This document shows positions 11,925 through 23,080 of a stretch of DNA of 64,000 nt, one piece after another (position 1 is the first letter of the stretch; every line of letters begins with the position of its first letter). The stretch is from contig NC_090191.1 in NCBI RefSeq assembly GCF_024679245.1, forward strand, positions 40,359,024 through 40,423,023, given 5' to 3'. Source of the DNA: Pseudorasbora parva. Its lineage: Eukaryota; Chordata; Actinopteri; Cypriniformes; Gobionidae. A program made the translations under genes and the position numbers. Under the pieces are notes generated by a model, which saw only the letters and a list, made by a program, of their open reading frames with translations, was not told the DNA's origin and did no database searches.

Positions 11925-12651
11925 AGTGAGCATGTCTTTTCTACATTGCATTTTTGCTCTAGTACCAGGCCTTCATTTCTGTGTAGAAATTTTCAGATTT
12001 TTTTCTGGAATTATTGATTTTATTTGTCAATTTCTAAAAAAAATGCTTTCAATTGGAGTCACTCCTGTGTGTTTGTTTATGTGTGTTTGTGTGCGTGAGC
12101 ATGTGTGTGTGCAAGTGATCATGTTCGTTCCACTTTACATTTGTGCTCTAGTACCAGGGCTTCATTGTGGTATGGAAATTTTCAGATTTATTCTGGATTT
12201 ATATATTTTTTTTGACAAATGAAAAATAAAAAACAAATTTTTTTCGATTTTCCCATTCATTTCAATGTGGGGTCATATTGACCCCAAAGCTCCTGAGTGT
12301 GACAAATTTTTTTACATGCCTTTAGAACAACCGAATCAAGCCCAGTTTTTTTGTGCATGTACAGATAGATAACTTAGGAAAAGTCACAAAGTTTTATTCC
12401 ACTGAGATAAAGGGAACCATTTTTTTTAACTAAAGAAAAGTGCTTTGGGGTCATATAGACCCCAGAGCACAAACTAGGGTTAATGCCATAAGAGGTTTTG
12501 GTTTGCCAAATGCATGCATGTAAATAATAATAAGTCTTCGTAATAACACAAATTGAAAAAGATCTGTTTAAAGTTTAAAGCTACATAAAAAAGGGTCAAA
12601 GTACACACATCCAAAGGATCTTAGCCAGGTGCAAGATCAAAAAAATATATC

Positions 12652-12813
12652 AGATAATACAAAAAAGAACAGCTCACTGTTATTGTCCCTTTGTTTAGAA
12701 AAGATTAAAAGTTGCAATGTTTCAGTCAAAGACTGTTTGACAAAGGTTTGCCACTTTTAATCTCTTCTAAACAAAGGGACAATAACAGTGAGCTGTTCTT
12801 TTTTGTATTATCT
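12652..12813. mobile_element. Hairpin element with 61-bp arms
   Basis: The left arm (12652-12712) and right arm (12753-12813) are reverse complements with a single mismatch in 61 and a 40-nt loop between them. The 14-mer AAAGTTTAAAGCTA occurs at 12570-12583 and again directly after the hairpin at 12814-12827. The whole unit may therefore be 12584-12813 with a duplication, or part of a larger foldback element. No coding capacity. Confidence 0.8.
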
Positions 12814-12827
12814 AAAGTTTAAAGCTA

Positions 12828-14812
12828 GCAAGTAGCATTTGACTTTCAAATCATGTGAGATATTTTGTATAATCTACATAAGTTCAATAAATTAAAACAT
12901 AATCAATAAGTGTGTCTGTAAATAACCTGAGGTGGGACATGTTAAACGCAATTCAAAACGAGTTTTAACAGCATTTGTCAAATTGAATAATAATTCATTT
13001 GCAATTATCAAAAGCTCATATTAAGAGGAATATTTTGCAAAGGATATTTGTATAAAAATAAAATAAAAAAAGACAGGTCTTTTTTGTAGTTTTAGTACTG
13101 TTAATTTTGTTGTGCATTTCTGTCTTTTTATTTTATTTATGTCGATATAGTTTATTTATTTTTAATAAATTTAGCATACAGTTATAGTTAACTATAATAA
13201 CCCTAATTTAGACAAATTACATCCTTTAAGACAGCAGATGTCAATGATAGGTTTTTTGCCTGTATATTTGGTTTTAATGGGGGAAAAAATATTACTGTAA
13301 TTTAATAAAATAATGGCATTTTAGGTCAAAGTTGATAATTGATAAAATTAAACTTTTATACTGTAACAAAAATATATTTTTCATGAATGGTAAGTCATTT
13401 TTTCATTGGTGAAATGAAAGCTTTCAGAAAAATATTGATTTTTTTTCCAAAAAACTTTCTTTTATTATGTAACTTTCAGAAACCCTTGTTATTAGCAACA
13501 CTGGTGGCCGTTAAATGAACTGCGGACAGAAATGTTTTGCTTGTGTTTGCACTCAAAACACACAAGAGAATGAAATTGATTCAAGACCCCGATATACTGA
13601 TGGAGATGTTTTTTTCTGTTCTTCGTTTACAAGTAAAAAGTTGGAAATACTTTTGCAGCAACATAGTGTTAGTGAACATCTGCTGCTGCTGAGAGCGACG
13701 GTTAGATAAATAGATAAATATGTGCTGCATGTTTTCCTCTCAATAATAACAAACACAACAAAAATGACAAGGGTGAGAAAACAGCAGTTAAGAAAGCATC
13801 TGATCGTAGCAATGTGGATATGTTTGCAACAGCTCTGCAATTTACCATCATCATTTTGACACATGAGGTCATTAAAATTACACTGCATGATAGTTTGATT
13901 TTAAGATATTTTTGAGACTATATATATATATGGATCTAGCTATGTGAGACTATAGTTTGAATGAATCCCACACACATTGACATTACAGTACAGAATCTGC
14001 ATTATCCTGAACATTGAATAAGCATTAATTTCATGTGTCAAGAATGAAAGAGAGTGTAAACGTCACATCCTTTTGATTATTCCAGCAAAAACGCCCCGAG
14101 TCCTCATAAAAAACAGACTGAAGCCTTTCAATGACAACGTTGGAAGTCGGGGAAGGTCTCGTTTTGTTGCCAGCTGTTCAAACACTGGCAAGACAAAAAG
14201 CGATTAATACATGGAAATTCTTACATATAGCCTCTTTAAAGAAAAGAAAGGTTGTTGTTACTAATCCAATAGATCCCAGTGTCAGTTGAAGTAGGGAATA
14301 ACATTTTTCTTAAAGTGAAGTGAGTGCGTAATCCTCATTTCAATAGAGTAACATGCCACGTTCAGTGCATAACCTGCCACTCCACCAGCCCTTTACATAC
14401 AACACAAGCGAAAAGGCCCTGACAGGTGACCCGTGTCACAGAGCGAGGCTTTCTGCCAACAATAGATGCACAAACACAGCATACTAAAGGTTAACGTGTT
14501 TGCATTCTGAGATTTGGAAACAGGCTCTTCCTGCCAGACGAGATTTATGTGCTGCCGCAGGTTCAGCAACTGAATTCAAAGAGACTCAATTAGAGTTTCT
14601 CTTACGATGCAGCTGGCCAAGACGCACTGCTCGCGCTCGAGACAAACGACAGATCTGGAAAATCACACGTCATCCACAGCACTGGGAATGTGTTCGGAAA
14701 CCTGAGTGATGCAACCGATACAGCCGCATTTCCACCATGGGAAAAACTCACACTCACAGACCTGAGATGTTTCTTGCGGTAAAAGATGCACACATTACAC
14801 GTGTGCCTATAT
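12828..14812. other. Unassigned non-coding DNA
   Basis: AT-rich to about 13500, mixed afterwards. A 111-codon minus-strand frame at 13553-13888 is cysteine-, serine- and leucine-rich with no domain that I recognise and no start or splice context. The block 14090-14700 is more GC-balanced and repeat-poor. Confidence 0.4.
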
Positions 14813-14855
14813 CGAACGAATCTATATCGAACGAATCTATATCGAACGAATCGAT
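14813..14855. repeat. 15-bp tandem repeat, three copies
   Basis: The unit CTATATCGAACGAAT is repeated three times with essentially no divergence. Confidence 0.9.
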
Positions 14856-15136
14856 GCAAATATTTTTTTGGGAGGGAAAATGTGTAATGTTTACAACGTA
14901 AAAGGGATGCAATGATATAAAAATGTCATGTTATTGCAAATAATCGATAAATGGCAGATATTACCTTTTATTAATTATTTTGATTAAATAATCCATTACT
15001 TATATACTTTTTGTCTATATAAAAAACAAGTTAACTATAATAAGTCATTTTAAATGCAACAATGTGAAAAATAAATTACAAATGGATATTCATTTTGAGA
15101 TTTGTTAAAGTTTGTCATTTATTTAAATAACTTTAA

Positions 15137-15947
15137 CCCTTAAATGCGTGACTGTTTCGCCAAATATTCTTACATATTCGGGTCGATAGCGACCCGGATC
15201 TATATTTAACGTGGATAGACCTCTACCTGTCGTGATAATATATAAAACTCCTGATGTTAGAGTAACACTTACAGAAGAATAAAATAAAACCTATTTCGTT
15301 ACCTTTTGGAGCTTGGAAGGGTTCAGTTTGAGCAGATGTTTAATACCATCATCATCTGTCCTCGTCAGAGCTCGTTTACCAGTATATTTAACATCTGCCT
15401 CATATTCGCGATTTAGAGCATATTCTCCAAACTCTTTTTCAACATCTTCAAAATCAATATTTTGATCACTGATATTTTCTTGAGTACATCGATCATCAAG
15501 AGACAGTGACACTAATATTTGATTGTGTTCAGTACTTCCTCTCTGCTGTAAATCACTGAGCCATTTCAGGTTTTGCAGATTATAATTATTATTGTTTCGT
15601 TTTCTGTCAGAGCTAACTATGAGTGAAACGTCACTTCATCATTGCGTATCAGACATTGCCACCTTGTGGAATAAAGGTGAATTGCACCCTATTTCGTCAT
15701 TATAGATTAATTTATCATTGTGCAAAAAAAATATACGTACAATCCTACACACCTCGGGTCGAGAGCGACCCTATACAATTTTGACAAAAAACTAGTGAAA
15801 AAACAGGCATTGAATTATAATTCTATTATTTTTTTATTTTTATATTGTTTAAAAGGGATTGATTGAGGAATACTAAGAAGGTTGATGTCTAACTTTAAAA
15901 AAATAATGAGGAGCAGGGTAGTGAATGACGAGGTATGCATTTAAGGG
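15137..15947. mobile_element. TTAA-flanked piggyBac-type element, 811 bp
   Basis: The ends are CCCTTAAATGC and GCATTTAAGGG, a perfect 11-bp inverted repeat, flanked by TTAA at 15133-15136 and 15948-15951. Subterminal palindromes GGGTCGATAGCGACCC (about 15180) and GGGTCGAGAGCGACCC (about 15756) face each other near the two ends, an arrangement I associate with vertebrate piggyBac relatives. It is too short to encode a full transposase and lies inside an older hAT-like sequence. Confidence 0.85.
15291..15512 (-). CDS. Short frame inside TTAA element, doubtful
   Basis: A 73-codon frame reads away from the right end of the surrounding TTAA element. The product is acidic in the first half (DFEDVEKEFGEY) and basic at the C terminus (SKLQKVTK). 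An acidic N-terminal region is common in piggyBac-type transposases, so this could be a leftover of the N terminus. It contains none of the catalytic aspartates and ends at a stop well before any catalytic core would begin. It could equally be a chance frame. Confidence 0.25.
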   Translation of the reverse strand: MSLSLDDRCTQENISDQNIDFEDVEKEFGEYALNREYEADVKYTGKRALTRTDDDGIKHLLKLNPSKLQKVTK

Positions 15948-16100
15948 TTAATTGAGCATTAGATTACGGCAAATGTAATCAAAATGTAAAAATACAATTA
16001 GTGTTACCCGTTACCTTTAATTAACAATTAAATATCCAATATCATCCAAGATACAACAAAAATATACTATAATAATATCGGTCAATACCCGATATGCTAC

Positions 16101-16293
16101 CGATATATACTTCCATACAAGATAATTATTTCATATTTCATTACTCATGACAGCAGTGTCTCATAATTAGGTGACAAATTATTGATAATTCTCATTGTGT
16201 ATCTATTAAGTAATTTGTCATTTAACAGACACTATAATATCGGCCGATATATACATTCACACAACAATTATTTCATATTTCATTACTCATAAC
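16101..16293. repeat. Direct duplication of about 50 bp
   Basis: CGATATATAC...TTATTTCATATTTCATTACTCAT occurs at 16101-16151 and again at 16245-16293 with a few substitutions. ATAATATCGG precedes both copies. This is probably a tandem duplication of a hAT subterminal region. Confidence 0.8.
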
Positions 16294-17397
16294 GGAAGAA
16301 GGTTTTACTAAACTACAGTTACTGTACTTCTGAACCATTTGGTTAGTGAATGCAATGACATTCGGACTCTTTAGCCTTCCTTTGGCACTTTAGAACTTTT
16401 TGGGCTCATTGATATGAAGCCAGACCACGTGCTGTCAAAACAAGATAAAATCTCAAATTAAACTGGGCAGTAAGGGGTAAAAACGAGCTGAAGCAGCATC
16501 TCTTTCACTCCATGAACATACAGAAGGGTGCAACTGCAGGGGTCAAAGCAATTACTGTAAGTACAGGAAGAGGAGGGACGGAAAATCCGGGTGTATGCGT
16601 GTGTCCCCTCGTAATTTAACAGCGAACACTTTCCCTGCCCCGGTCCGCCCGGGCCGCTGCTATTCTATTAGCATGGCAGGATAAGGAGGACGGGCTCATC
16701 AATCCCGAGGCTTTAATTGAGCTGGCTTCTCTCGGGCAGAATAATTAAAAGACAGGGAGGGGGGGTACAGCAAGAGGCCCTTTACAAGGCAGGACGGAAG
16801 GGGTGAAGACGACAAAAAAGCCAAGATGAAGGTGATGGATCGGGCCGGCAGAGTGCTGGGATTCAAGGTCATAAATAAGAAGCGCTGCTGGGCCACCCTG
16901 ATTAGAAAGCCAGATTCCCAGACTGCGTCGATCGGGGAAAATGGAAAAGCGTCTGAGGCCGAGGAGCCACAGGAGAAGAGGAATTGCTGGATGAAGCTCC
17001 CAGGAATTTAAATGACGGAGCCACGCGAGTCTGTCATTCAGCCCAAGACGCCATCCGCCGAGGGCCGCACACAAACATACTGGAGCAGTGTCTGAAAGAG
17101 AGTTATTTGGACGTGAATCAGATTTCTGCTCTGCACAAGTTTTATAATACTCGAGTCGTGCCATCCGAGGAGACGGAGATGTGCAGCGCAACCTAATGAG
17201 CAGATAAAAGCCCGACACGTCAGGGAAAGCAGACGCTGAGCAAGGTGTAGCTCACTGGGACACACTGCTTATTTCCCCTCCATCATCTCCTCTCTATCCC
17301 CGCTTCTATTTCCACACCGCCGATCTGTTTAAAAGCTTCAGACGTACAACAAAACAACACTTGCCAGGGTTTCCATCCATGCATTATGTACATAATC
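16294..17397. other. Repeat-free GC-richer block, possible CNE
   Basis: From about 16560 to 17260 the sequence is GC-balanced, has no simple repeat or transposon end, and contains AT-rich cores such as CTTTAATTGAGC and AATAATTAAAAG that resemble homeodomain sites. Overlapping frames up to 157 codons on both strands have no known domain. A conserved enhancer is possible but unproven. Confidence 0.35.
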
Positions 17398-18185
17398 TAG
17401 GGATATCACCATACCAGAAATCTAGTAGTCCGTACCAATACCAATACAATTTATTATATGACAAAACCAGTCATAGGGGTCAATATTTTGAAAATCATAA
17501 ATAAGCTCTCCGTTAATGTATGGTTTGTTAGGATAGGACAATATTTGGCCGAGATAAAACTATTGAAAATCTAGAATTTCAGGGTGTAAAAAAATATATA
17601 ACAAATTGAAATATTGAGAAAATCTCCTTTAAAGTTGTCCAAATGAATTCCTTAGCAATGCATATTACTACTATTAACAATTTTTTATATAAATTTACAG
17701 TAGGAAATTTACAAAATATCTTCATGTAACATGATCTTAATATCCTAATGTTTTTTTTTTCATAAAAGAAAAATCGATACTTTTGGCCCATACAATCTAT
17801 TGTTGGCTATTGCAACAAAATATACCCGTGCGACGCATGAATGCTTTTGTGCTCCAGGGTCACATAAGGCAATATTTTTTTTCTCAAATGAAATGGTAAA
17901 ACGCTCACAAAGTGGCTCTGGAGCTGAAGTTTGTGCATTCATGTCCTCATGTAGTGAGAAAGTAGAGGTTAAAAAGACCAGGAGCGTCACGCGTGTTTCT
18001 CTCTCTTTCTCTGTGCGTGTGTGTGTGTGTGTTAATTGCGACATTCACACACATGCAGGATTAATATTTAAATAAATGTTTTCGCTGTTTTTATATTCAG
18101 AGACTAGTATATATTGGCTACTTTAGTCACTTTTTAAAAATTTCAGGTTGGTACCAAAGTACCGTACCGATACTTGTGACATCCC
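17398..18185. mobile_element. hAT-like element, interrupted
   Basis: The left end TAGGGATATCACCATACC and the right end CCGATACTTGTGACATCCC are inverted relatives. CATAATC flanks both sides (17391-17397 and 18185-18191), a 7-of-8 match to a hAT-type duplication. Another repeat copy sits inside at about 17458-17871. Confidence 0.65.
17458..17871 (-). mobile_element. MITE with GACCCTGGA ends, copy 1
   Basis: Strong similarity in inverted orientation to 62466-62880: ends ACAAAACCAGTCATA and CTCCAGGGTCACA, and interior CAAATATTGTCCTATCCTAA and TGCATTGCTAAGGA, in reverse complement here. It lies inside the hAT-like element 17398-18185. No transposase. Confidence 0.8.
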
Positions 18186-18199
18186 ATAATCACATTTAA

Positions 18200-19252
18200 A
18201 GGTGCACTATGCAACTTTCCGTCCACTGGAGGGCGCCTATTCAAAACAAATGCGTAGTTTGACGACGCCAAGTGTGAGCGCAGTATCTTGGGACATGTGG
18301 TCTTCAACTCACAGCCGGTGGAAAATAGGACTCGGCAGAAATCACGTTCATGGATGCGGTTATTAACGTTACTGTAGAGTAAAGCAGAGCAGGACCGAGT
18401 GTTGTGGAGCTCAGCACGGCCGCTGGAGTGATTGTTAAACAAATACCCGCCTCACAAATACCGAGACTTTTATTATGACGGGACAGGACACAGTCGCCTG
18501 CACTGATCCGCTCTTCCGGTTATGATTATGAGGTAATGCAGCTCTGTTTATCATATTAGATACATTTAAGTGTGTTGAAAATGATGTTATGACTTTACTC
18601 CGTGCGTTCAATTGTTAAAGGGATAGTTCACTTTGAAATAAAATTTTGATACCTTTTCACACGCGAATGTCACAACAGGAAACACGCGCGCCCTCGGATC
18701 AGTCGGACGTAGTGGTGTACAAGAGATAAAAACGATATAAATACTGTTTGTTTTCTCACACAAACTGCTCGTTTCGTGTCTTAGGCCATCAGTGTGTACT
18801 TACCATGGGGGATTGTTTCATTTGGACTTCTCTGTGTCTGCTCTCTGAGGTGGTGACCATAGACCTGCATTATGTGAGGCACAGACAAGAACGGTTTGAC
18901 CTAAAATGATCAAAATTGAAACTACTGGGGAAACAAATACTCCTACATCTCGGATGCCCATGAGGTAAGCTAAAACATATCAAAACTTAATTTCAAAGTG
19001 AACTATCCCTTTAACACTGCTAAGAGTAAAGCGCCAAGTAAAACCCGAAACCGAGGGTAGCGCAGATATGACGCGATTGACAGGCGACTCGCTCAAACGC
19101 TATGCTGACACGTCCCTGTCATTGATTAAAATAGCAATTTTCTCACAATTTACAAAAAGTTGGAAACATTTGGGATATTGTAAGTACTCAAATGAACAAA
19201 ATATATAGTGGTTTTTGGATATTTTACTGCAAAAATACTACATAGTGCACCT
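18200..19252. mobile_element. TTAA-flanked element, about 1.05 kb
   Basis: The ends AGGTGCACTATG and CATAGTGCACCT are a perfect 12-bp inverted repeat, flanked by TTAA at 18196-18199 and 19253-19256. This is the signature of piggyBac- or Kolobok-type insertion. No transposase frame is present. Another TTAA element has inserted inside at 18619-19010. Confidence 0.88.
18619..19010. mobile_element. TTAA-flanked MITE nested in 18200-19252
   Basis: The ends AGGGATAGTTCACTTTGAAA and its complement TTTCAAAGTGAACTATCCCT match exactly. TTAA flanks both sides (18615-18618 and 19011-19014). Length 392 bp, no coding capacity. Confidence 0.92.
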
Positions 19253-19256
19253 TTAA

Positions 19257-19623
19257 ACATTTCATCTTTATTTGCAAATTGCATTCCATTTTTGTTGTCG
19301 TTTCAAATTCTCAATTTTTTTCCAGGTATAACGTCTATAGTGGTCAAACACTATTAAAACGAGGCATTTGGACTCTTTTAGTATTTGGTTTCTCCCTTTT
19401 TCCCAGTTCCTCTTGCATCACCTCTTTCCCACTGTGCGTCAGCCCTTTCTGCTCAGAAGAGGGAGGGGCTGGGCGCTGTAATCATGAGAGTTTGTGCATG
19501 GCTTGCTTTTTCCTGTAATTTCCCTCCTGCACTCCAGGCCTGCTGCGGTCAGACAGACAGAGGAAGAACGTGACTGATTCAGAAAACAAAAGAGACCCCC
19601 ACCACACACAAACACACACACGC
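19257..19623. other. Unassigned non-coding DNA
   Basis: Pyrimidine-rich stretch with a short CA run near 19605. No gene or repeat boundary recognised. Confidence 0.4.
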
Positions 19624-19660
19624 TAGGGCTGCACAATTAATCAAATTAATCACGGCATGG
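19624..19660 (+). mobile_element. hAT-like terminus
   Basis: TAGGGCTGCACAATTAATC resembles the left end of a common teleost hAT family. No matching right end with an 8-bp duplication was found, so the copy is truncated or its partner has decayed. Confidence 0.5.
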
Positions 19661-20995
19661 CCTTGTTGTTAAACCACAAAACCCTTTCAAACTGATGGGG
19701 TGGAGCTCTACTCCGTCTCTATGTGGTGTTTCACACTTGCATCAGTTTTACAGTATGTAAACACTCCACATGAACGCCACTGTGATCAGACTACGGTTGT
19801 CTTTAAGTCTCATCACGAATGCCAAACACTCCAGGTTGACTTTACAACATGCACGCGATTCCAAACATTTTGGCAGCTACTAAACAAAATCTAACTAATG
19901 ACTAGTTGGCGCAAAGTCAACGACACACAGATGTCTTCCTTCAGTTTGCTGCCAAAATCAAGGTTTAAAAAAATTGTAAAAGTGAAGAAATTACACAGAA
20001 ATATACTACTATCTAAAATATACTGAAACATGTACAAAATATATAAATATTTAAAATTAATTAATTTTACTAAGCAATAATAATAATAGATCTATAAATT
20101 ATAAATTGTTGTTATTATTATACTTGCATGCAAAAACCTGGGGATAAAGTAAAATAATCAATCAATCAATCATTAAAGAAATAAAATAATATAAAATGAT
20201 AAAATACAAAAATAAATAGCATAAAAATAATCTAATAAAAAATAAATACCATAAATATTATAAAACAAAAGGAAATAATGAAATACAAAAAAAAATAAGA
20301 TAAATAAAAAAATCTTAGATTGTATATTAGGAAAACAAGTTGCATCTTTAAAATCAGATAAATAAATAATTGTTGTTGTTGTTACAAAAGGGTGATGGGT
20401 TCACACAAAAAAGATCACTTTCAAGGCAAGATAAAACCGTGAACACAACAGGAAATGGATTGTGAGCACAATGTTCGCTCTTATCACAGTTCAAATCGCA
20501 GTGTTTATCAAAGTAATCGTTATATGACTTGTTGAGGTGCCTTTACATGCAACCAGCTTGGGATTACTGGGAAAAGAATCATAGACCACAGAGACAAATC
20601 CCAGCACTTTTCCCAGCACACACACGCTTATCAAAGTCTCTACTCTCCAGACTGATTCTGGTCCGGCCCCTCCGAGTAATCCCTGAGGAAGCAGAGAACC
20701 AAAGGTGTGTTCACATGCACTAACATGACCCTCGGCTCTAACACACACACACACGGTTCCCACACTCTGCTGACAGAGGCTGCCTTCCTCAACAGATTTA
20801 CGCAATTTAGTACAAGAACCTCAGGAGTGCTTCTCTTGGGATCTGAGATAAGAGGAGACAACAAACTGCCAGCCATGGGAACTCCCAAGCTACTACTACT
20901 ACTACTACATGTGTACGAGAGAAACTAATGTCACGTGAATGCCTTACGAGTGCTTCTCTGAGCACACCCCAGTGTTTGAGGTGGTCATCAAGTGT
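19661..20995. other. Unassigned non-coding DNA
   Basis: 20000-20400 is strongly AT-rich with AAATAA runs. 20500-20990 is more balanced, with short CA and CTA runs (20889-20909). No gene seen. Confidence 0.4.
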
Positions 20996-21381
20996 GCCAT
21001 TACTCATAAAATTAAATAATAAATCAAAATAAATGAATTAATACAAATAAATTCAATTAAATAATTAATAAAAATATACAATTTATTAAAATAAATAAAT
21101 TAAAATAAATAATAAAATGAATATATAAATAAATTACAATAAATATTAAAATTAATTAATTAAAATAAATAAATAAATAAATTAAAATTAATTAATTAAA
21201 TACAATTAAAATAAACTAATTAATCAAACTAAATTAAATAATAAATAAAAACATAAAATTATTTGAAATAAATAAATTAGTTACATAGTAAAATAAATAA
21301 ATAATTATTTAAAATAAATAAATTACAATAAATACTAAAATAAATAAATTAAATAAACAAACAAACAAACAAACAAACATG

Positions 21382-21454
<73 letters not shown>

Positions 21455-21660
21455 CAATTAAAAATTATAGAAAATGATAAAATAATAGGTTAAAAAAAAA
21501 ATAATTAAAAATACCATAAAAATAATATCATAAAGTGAAATAAAATAAAATAAAAATAAGATAAATAAGAAAAAAAAAAGAAAAATTGTATAAACCTATT
21601 GTTATAGATTATTTGTTATGCTAAACAAGTTGCATGTTTAAATAAAATAACTTTAAAAAA
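20996..21660. repeat. AT-rich (AAAT)n region with (TA)n core
   Basis: Degenerate AAATAAAT/TAAATTAA units surround an ACAA tetranucleotide run (21356-21379) and a pure TA run (21390-21450). Confidence 0.9.
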
Positions 21661-21973
21661 TATATATTTTAAACACTAACACACACATTTTGAATGAACA
21701 AATGAATGTCAAGCTCACACATCGCCTTAACAGTTGTCGAATGTCTACTCAACCATTCCAAATGCTTCAGTGAGCAGACCGGGGTGTTTGCATACAGGTA
21801 AAACATTTACCCTCACCTGACCCCAGACTAACAGGACAGTGTGCCGTTTCATCGTCACTAATGGCATGTTCAATAACTATAATCAAAGCATCTCCTCCAC
21901 CCTGTGAGAAGCAGCACATTAACTCTTACCCTCCAGCCCCAGCTTCCATTACCGCTGACGGCTCACAGCTAAA

Positions 21974-22016
<43 letters not shown>

Positions 22017-22194
22017 ACTGCCCCTGTCAGCAAAGCCACGAGCACAGCGTACACTCCATCAACTGAGGGTACAGTCCCTAATACAGCCATCCTAACAGAG
22101 CTCAGCATGTAAGTCACAGGCCAGTGATGGGGTCGGGTTATGTGTGTTTGACGAGCCAGCAATTCTTCAAACCACAGCTACTGAATGAAAGAAT
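21661..22194. other. Unassigned DNA with a (CA)n run
   Basis: A CA microsatellite lies at 21977-22013. The rest is balanced sequence without a recognised gene. Confidence 0.5.
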
Positions 22195-22262
22195 GAATGA
22201 ATGAGTGAATGAATTGGTTAATGAGTTAATGAGTGAGTGAATGAGTGAATGAATGAATGAAA
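22181..22262. repeat. (GAAT)n degenerate microsatellite
   Basis: GAAT/GAGT units in tandem with scattered substitutions. Confidence 0.9.
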
Positions 22263-22264
22263 AT

Positions 22265-22600
22265 TTAACTTTAGGTGTGATTAATCAAGAAAATTTGTGA
22301 TTAATTCGTTATTTTTTTTAATCCATTGACACCAAAAATAAATAAATATTAATTAATTAATTAATTAATTAATAATAATTTATGTATTTTTTTATTTATA
22401 TGTTAATTTAACTTTAGGTGTGATTAATTAGCTATTTTTTATCAATTGACAGAACAAATAAATATACATTTATTTAATGAATTTATTTATTTATTTGTGT
22501 ATTTATTTATATGTTAATATAACTAGGTATGATTAATCACAATTAATTACAGAAAAAATGTGTGATTCATGTGTTATTTTTTATTTGATTGACAGCCCTA
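22265..22600 (-). mobile_element. hAT-like terminus with tandem subterminal units
   Basis: The end TTGACAGCCCTA at 22589-22600 is a typical complement of TAGGGCTGTCAA hAT ends. Three related units beginning TTAA..CTTTAGGTGTGATTAAT start near 22265, 22403 and 22513, each followed by TTATTTTTTA and TTGACA. The terminal region appears to have been tandemly multiplied. No opposite end found. Confidence 0.6.
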
Positions 22601-23080
22601 ATAAATATTACTTTATTTAATGAATTCAATATTATTATTAAATAAAAAATAATTACAATGGAAATTTCCTAATTTTCCAAATACTACACGGAATTTCCAT
22701 TCCTATAAATGTCACGGAAATCAGCCAATATATATATTTTATATATATTTTATATATTTTTTTTTATTTAAATTCTTTTTTTTAATTAATAATAATAATA
22801 CAAAAATATTTTCTGTGACCTTGGGAGTTTTCTGTCCATGTTGAAAGAGCATTGAAACTTATGAAAGGTCCAAATCAGAGCCAATATGAATATTTGATGT
22901 TTAGTATATCATTATGTGAGATTTTGGAGTATTGAGACTTTACTGTGGACTGAAACGCACTATAACACAATGAAAACTGAATTTGTGGACAAACACATGC
23001 CGACTGCAGTTGGTCCAGACAAAAACTCCCATTGAAGACTTGCAATCAGTTGAACGCTTAATGCTAAAACATGTAACTAA
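22601..23080. other. Unassigned AT-rich DNA
   Basis: TATATTTT runs at 22725-22770 and no gene. Confidence 0.4.

Larger units (their letters stand above)
10319..12479. mobile_element. Probable TTAA-type element, about 2.2 kb
   Basis: Both ends carry the palindrome GGGGTCTATATGACCCC or its complement (about 10351 and 12448) and share the outer motif CCTTAGTTT/AAACTAGGG. A third GGGGTCATATTGACCCC lies near 12271. TTAA sits at the right border (12480-12483), and a TTAA lies close to the left end (10310-10313). These features suggest a decayed piggyBac-type non-autonomous element. No transposase frame remains, and large GT and CT arrays fill 11.39-11.92 kb. The left boundary is approximate. Confidence 0.55.
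14903..16260. mobile_element. hAT-like remnant, interrupted
   Basis: A left end resembling other hAT MITEs here (AAGGGATGCAATGATAT) is followed by ATCGATAAATGGCAGATATTA-like sequence. Similar TATCGG/CGATAT motifs return at 16075-16255. The middle (15137-15947) is a separate TTAA element. No clean right terminus is seen, so the outer boundary is uncertain. Confidence 0.5.

Noticed and set aside
16745..17218. 157-codon minus-strand frame in the repeat-free block
   Set aside because: Looks protein-like in length only; opposed frames cover the same DNA and no family is recognisable. Cross-species alignment would settle it.
19624..22600. A single 3-kb hAT element bounded by TAGGGCTG and CAGCCCTA
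   Set aside because: The two ends belong to different-looking families and the flanking 8-mers do not match.
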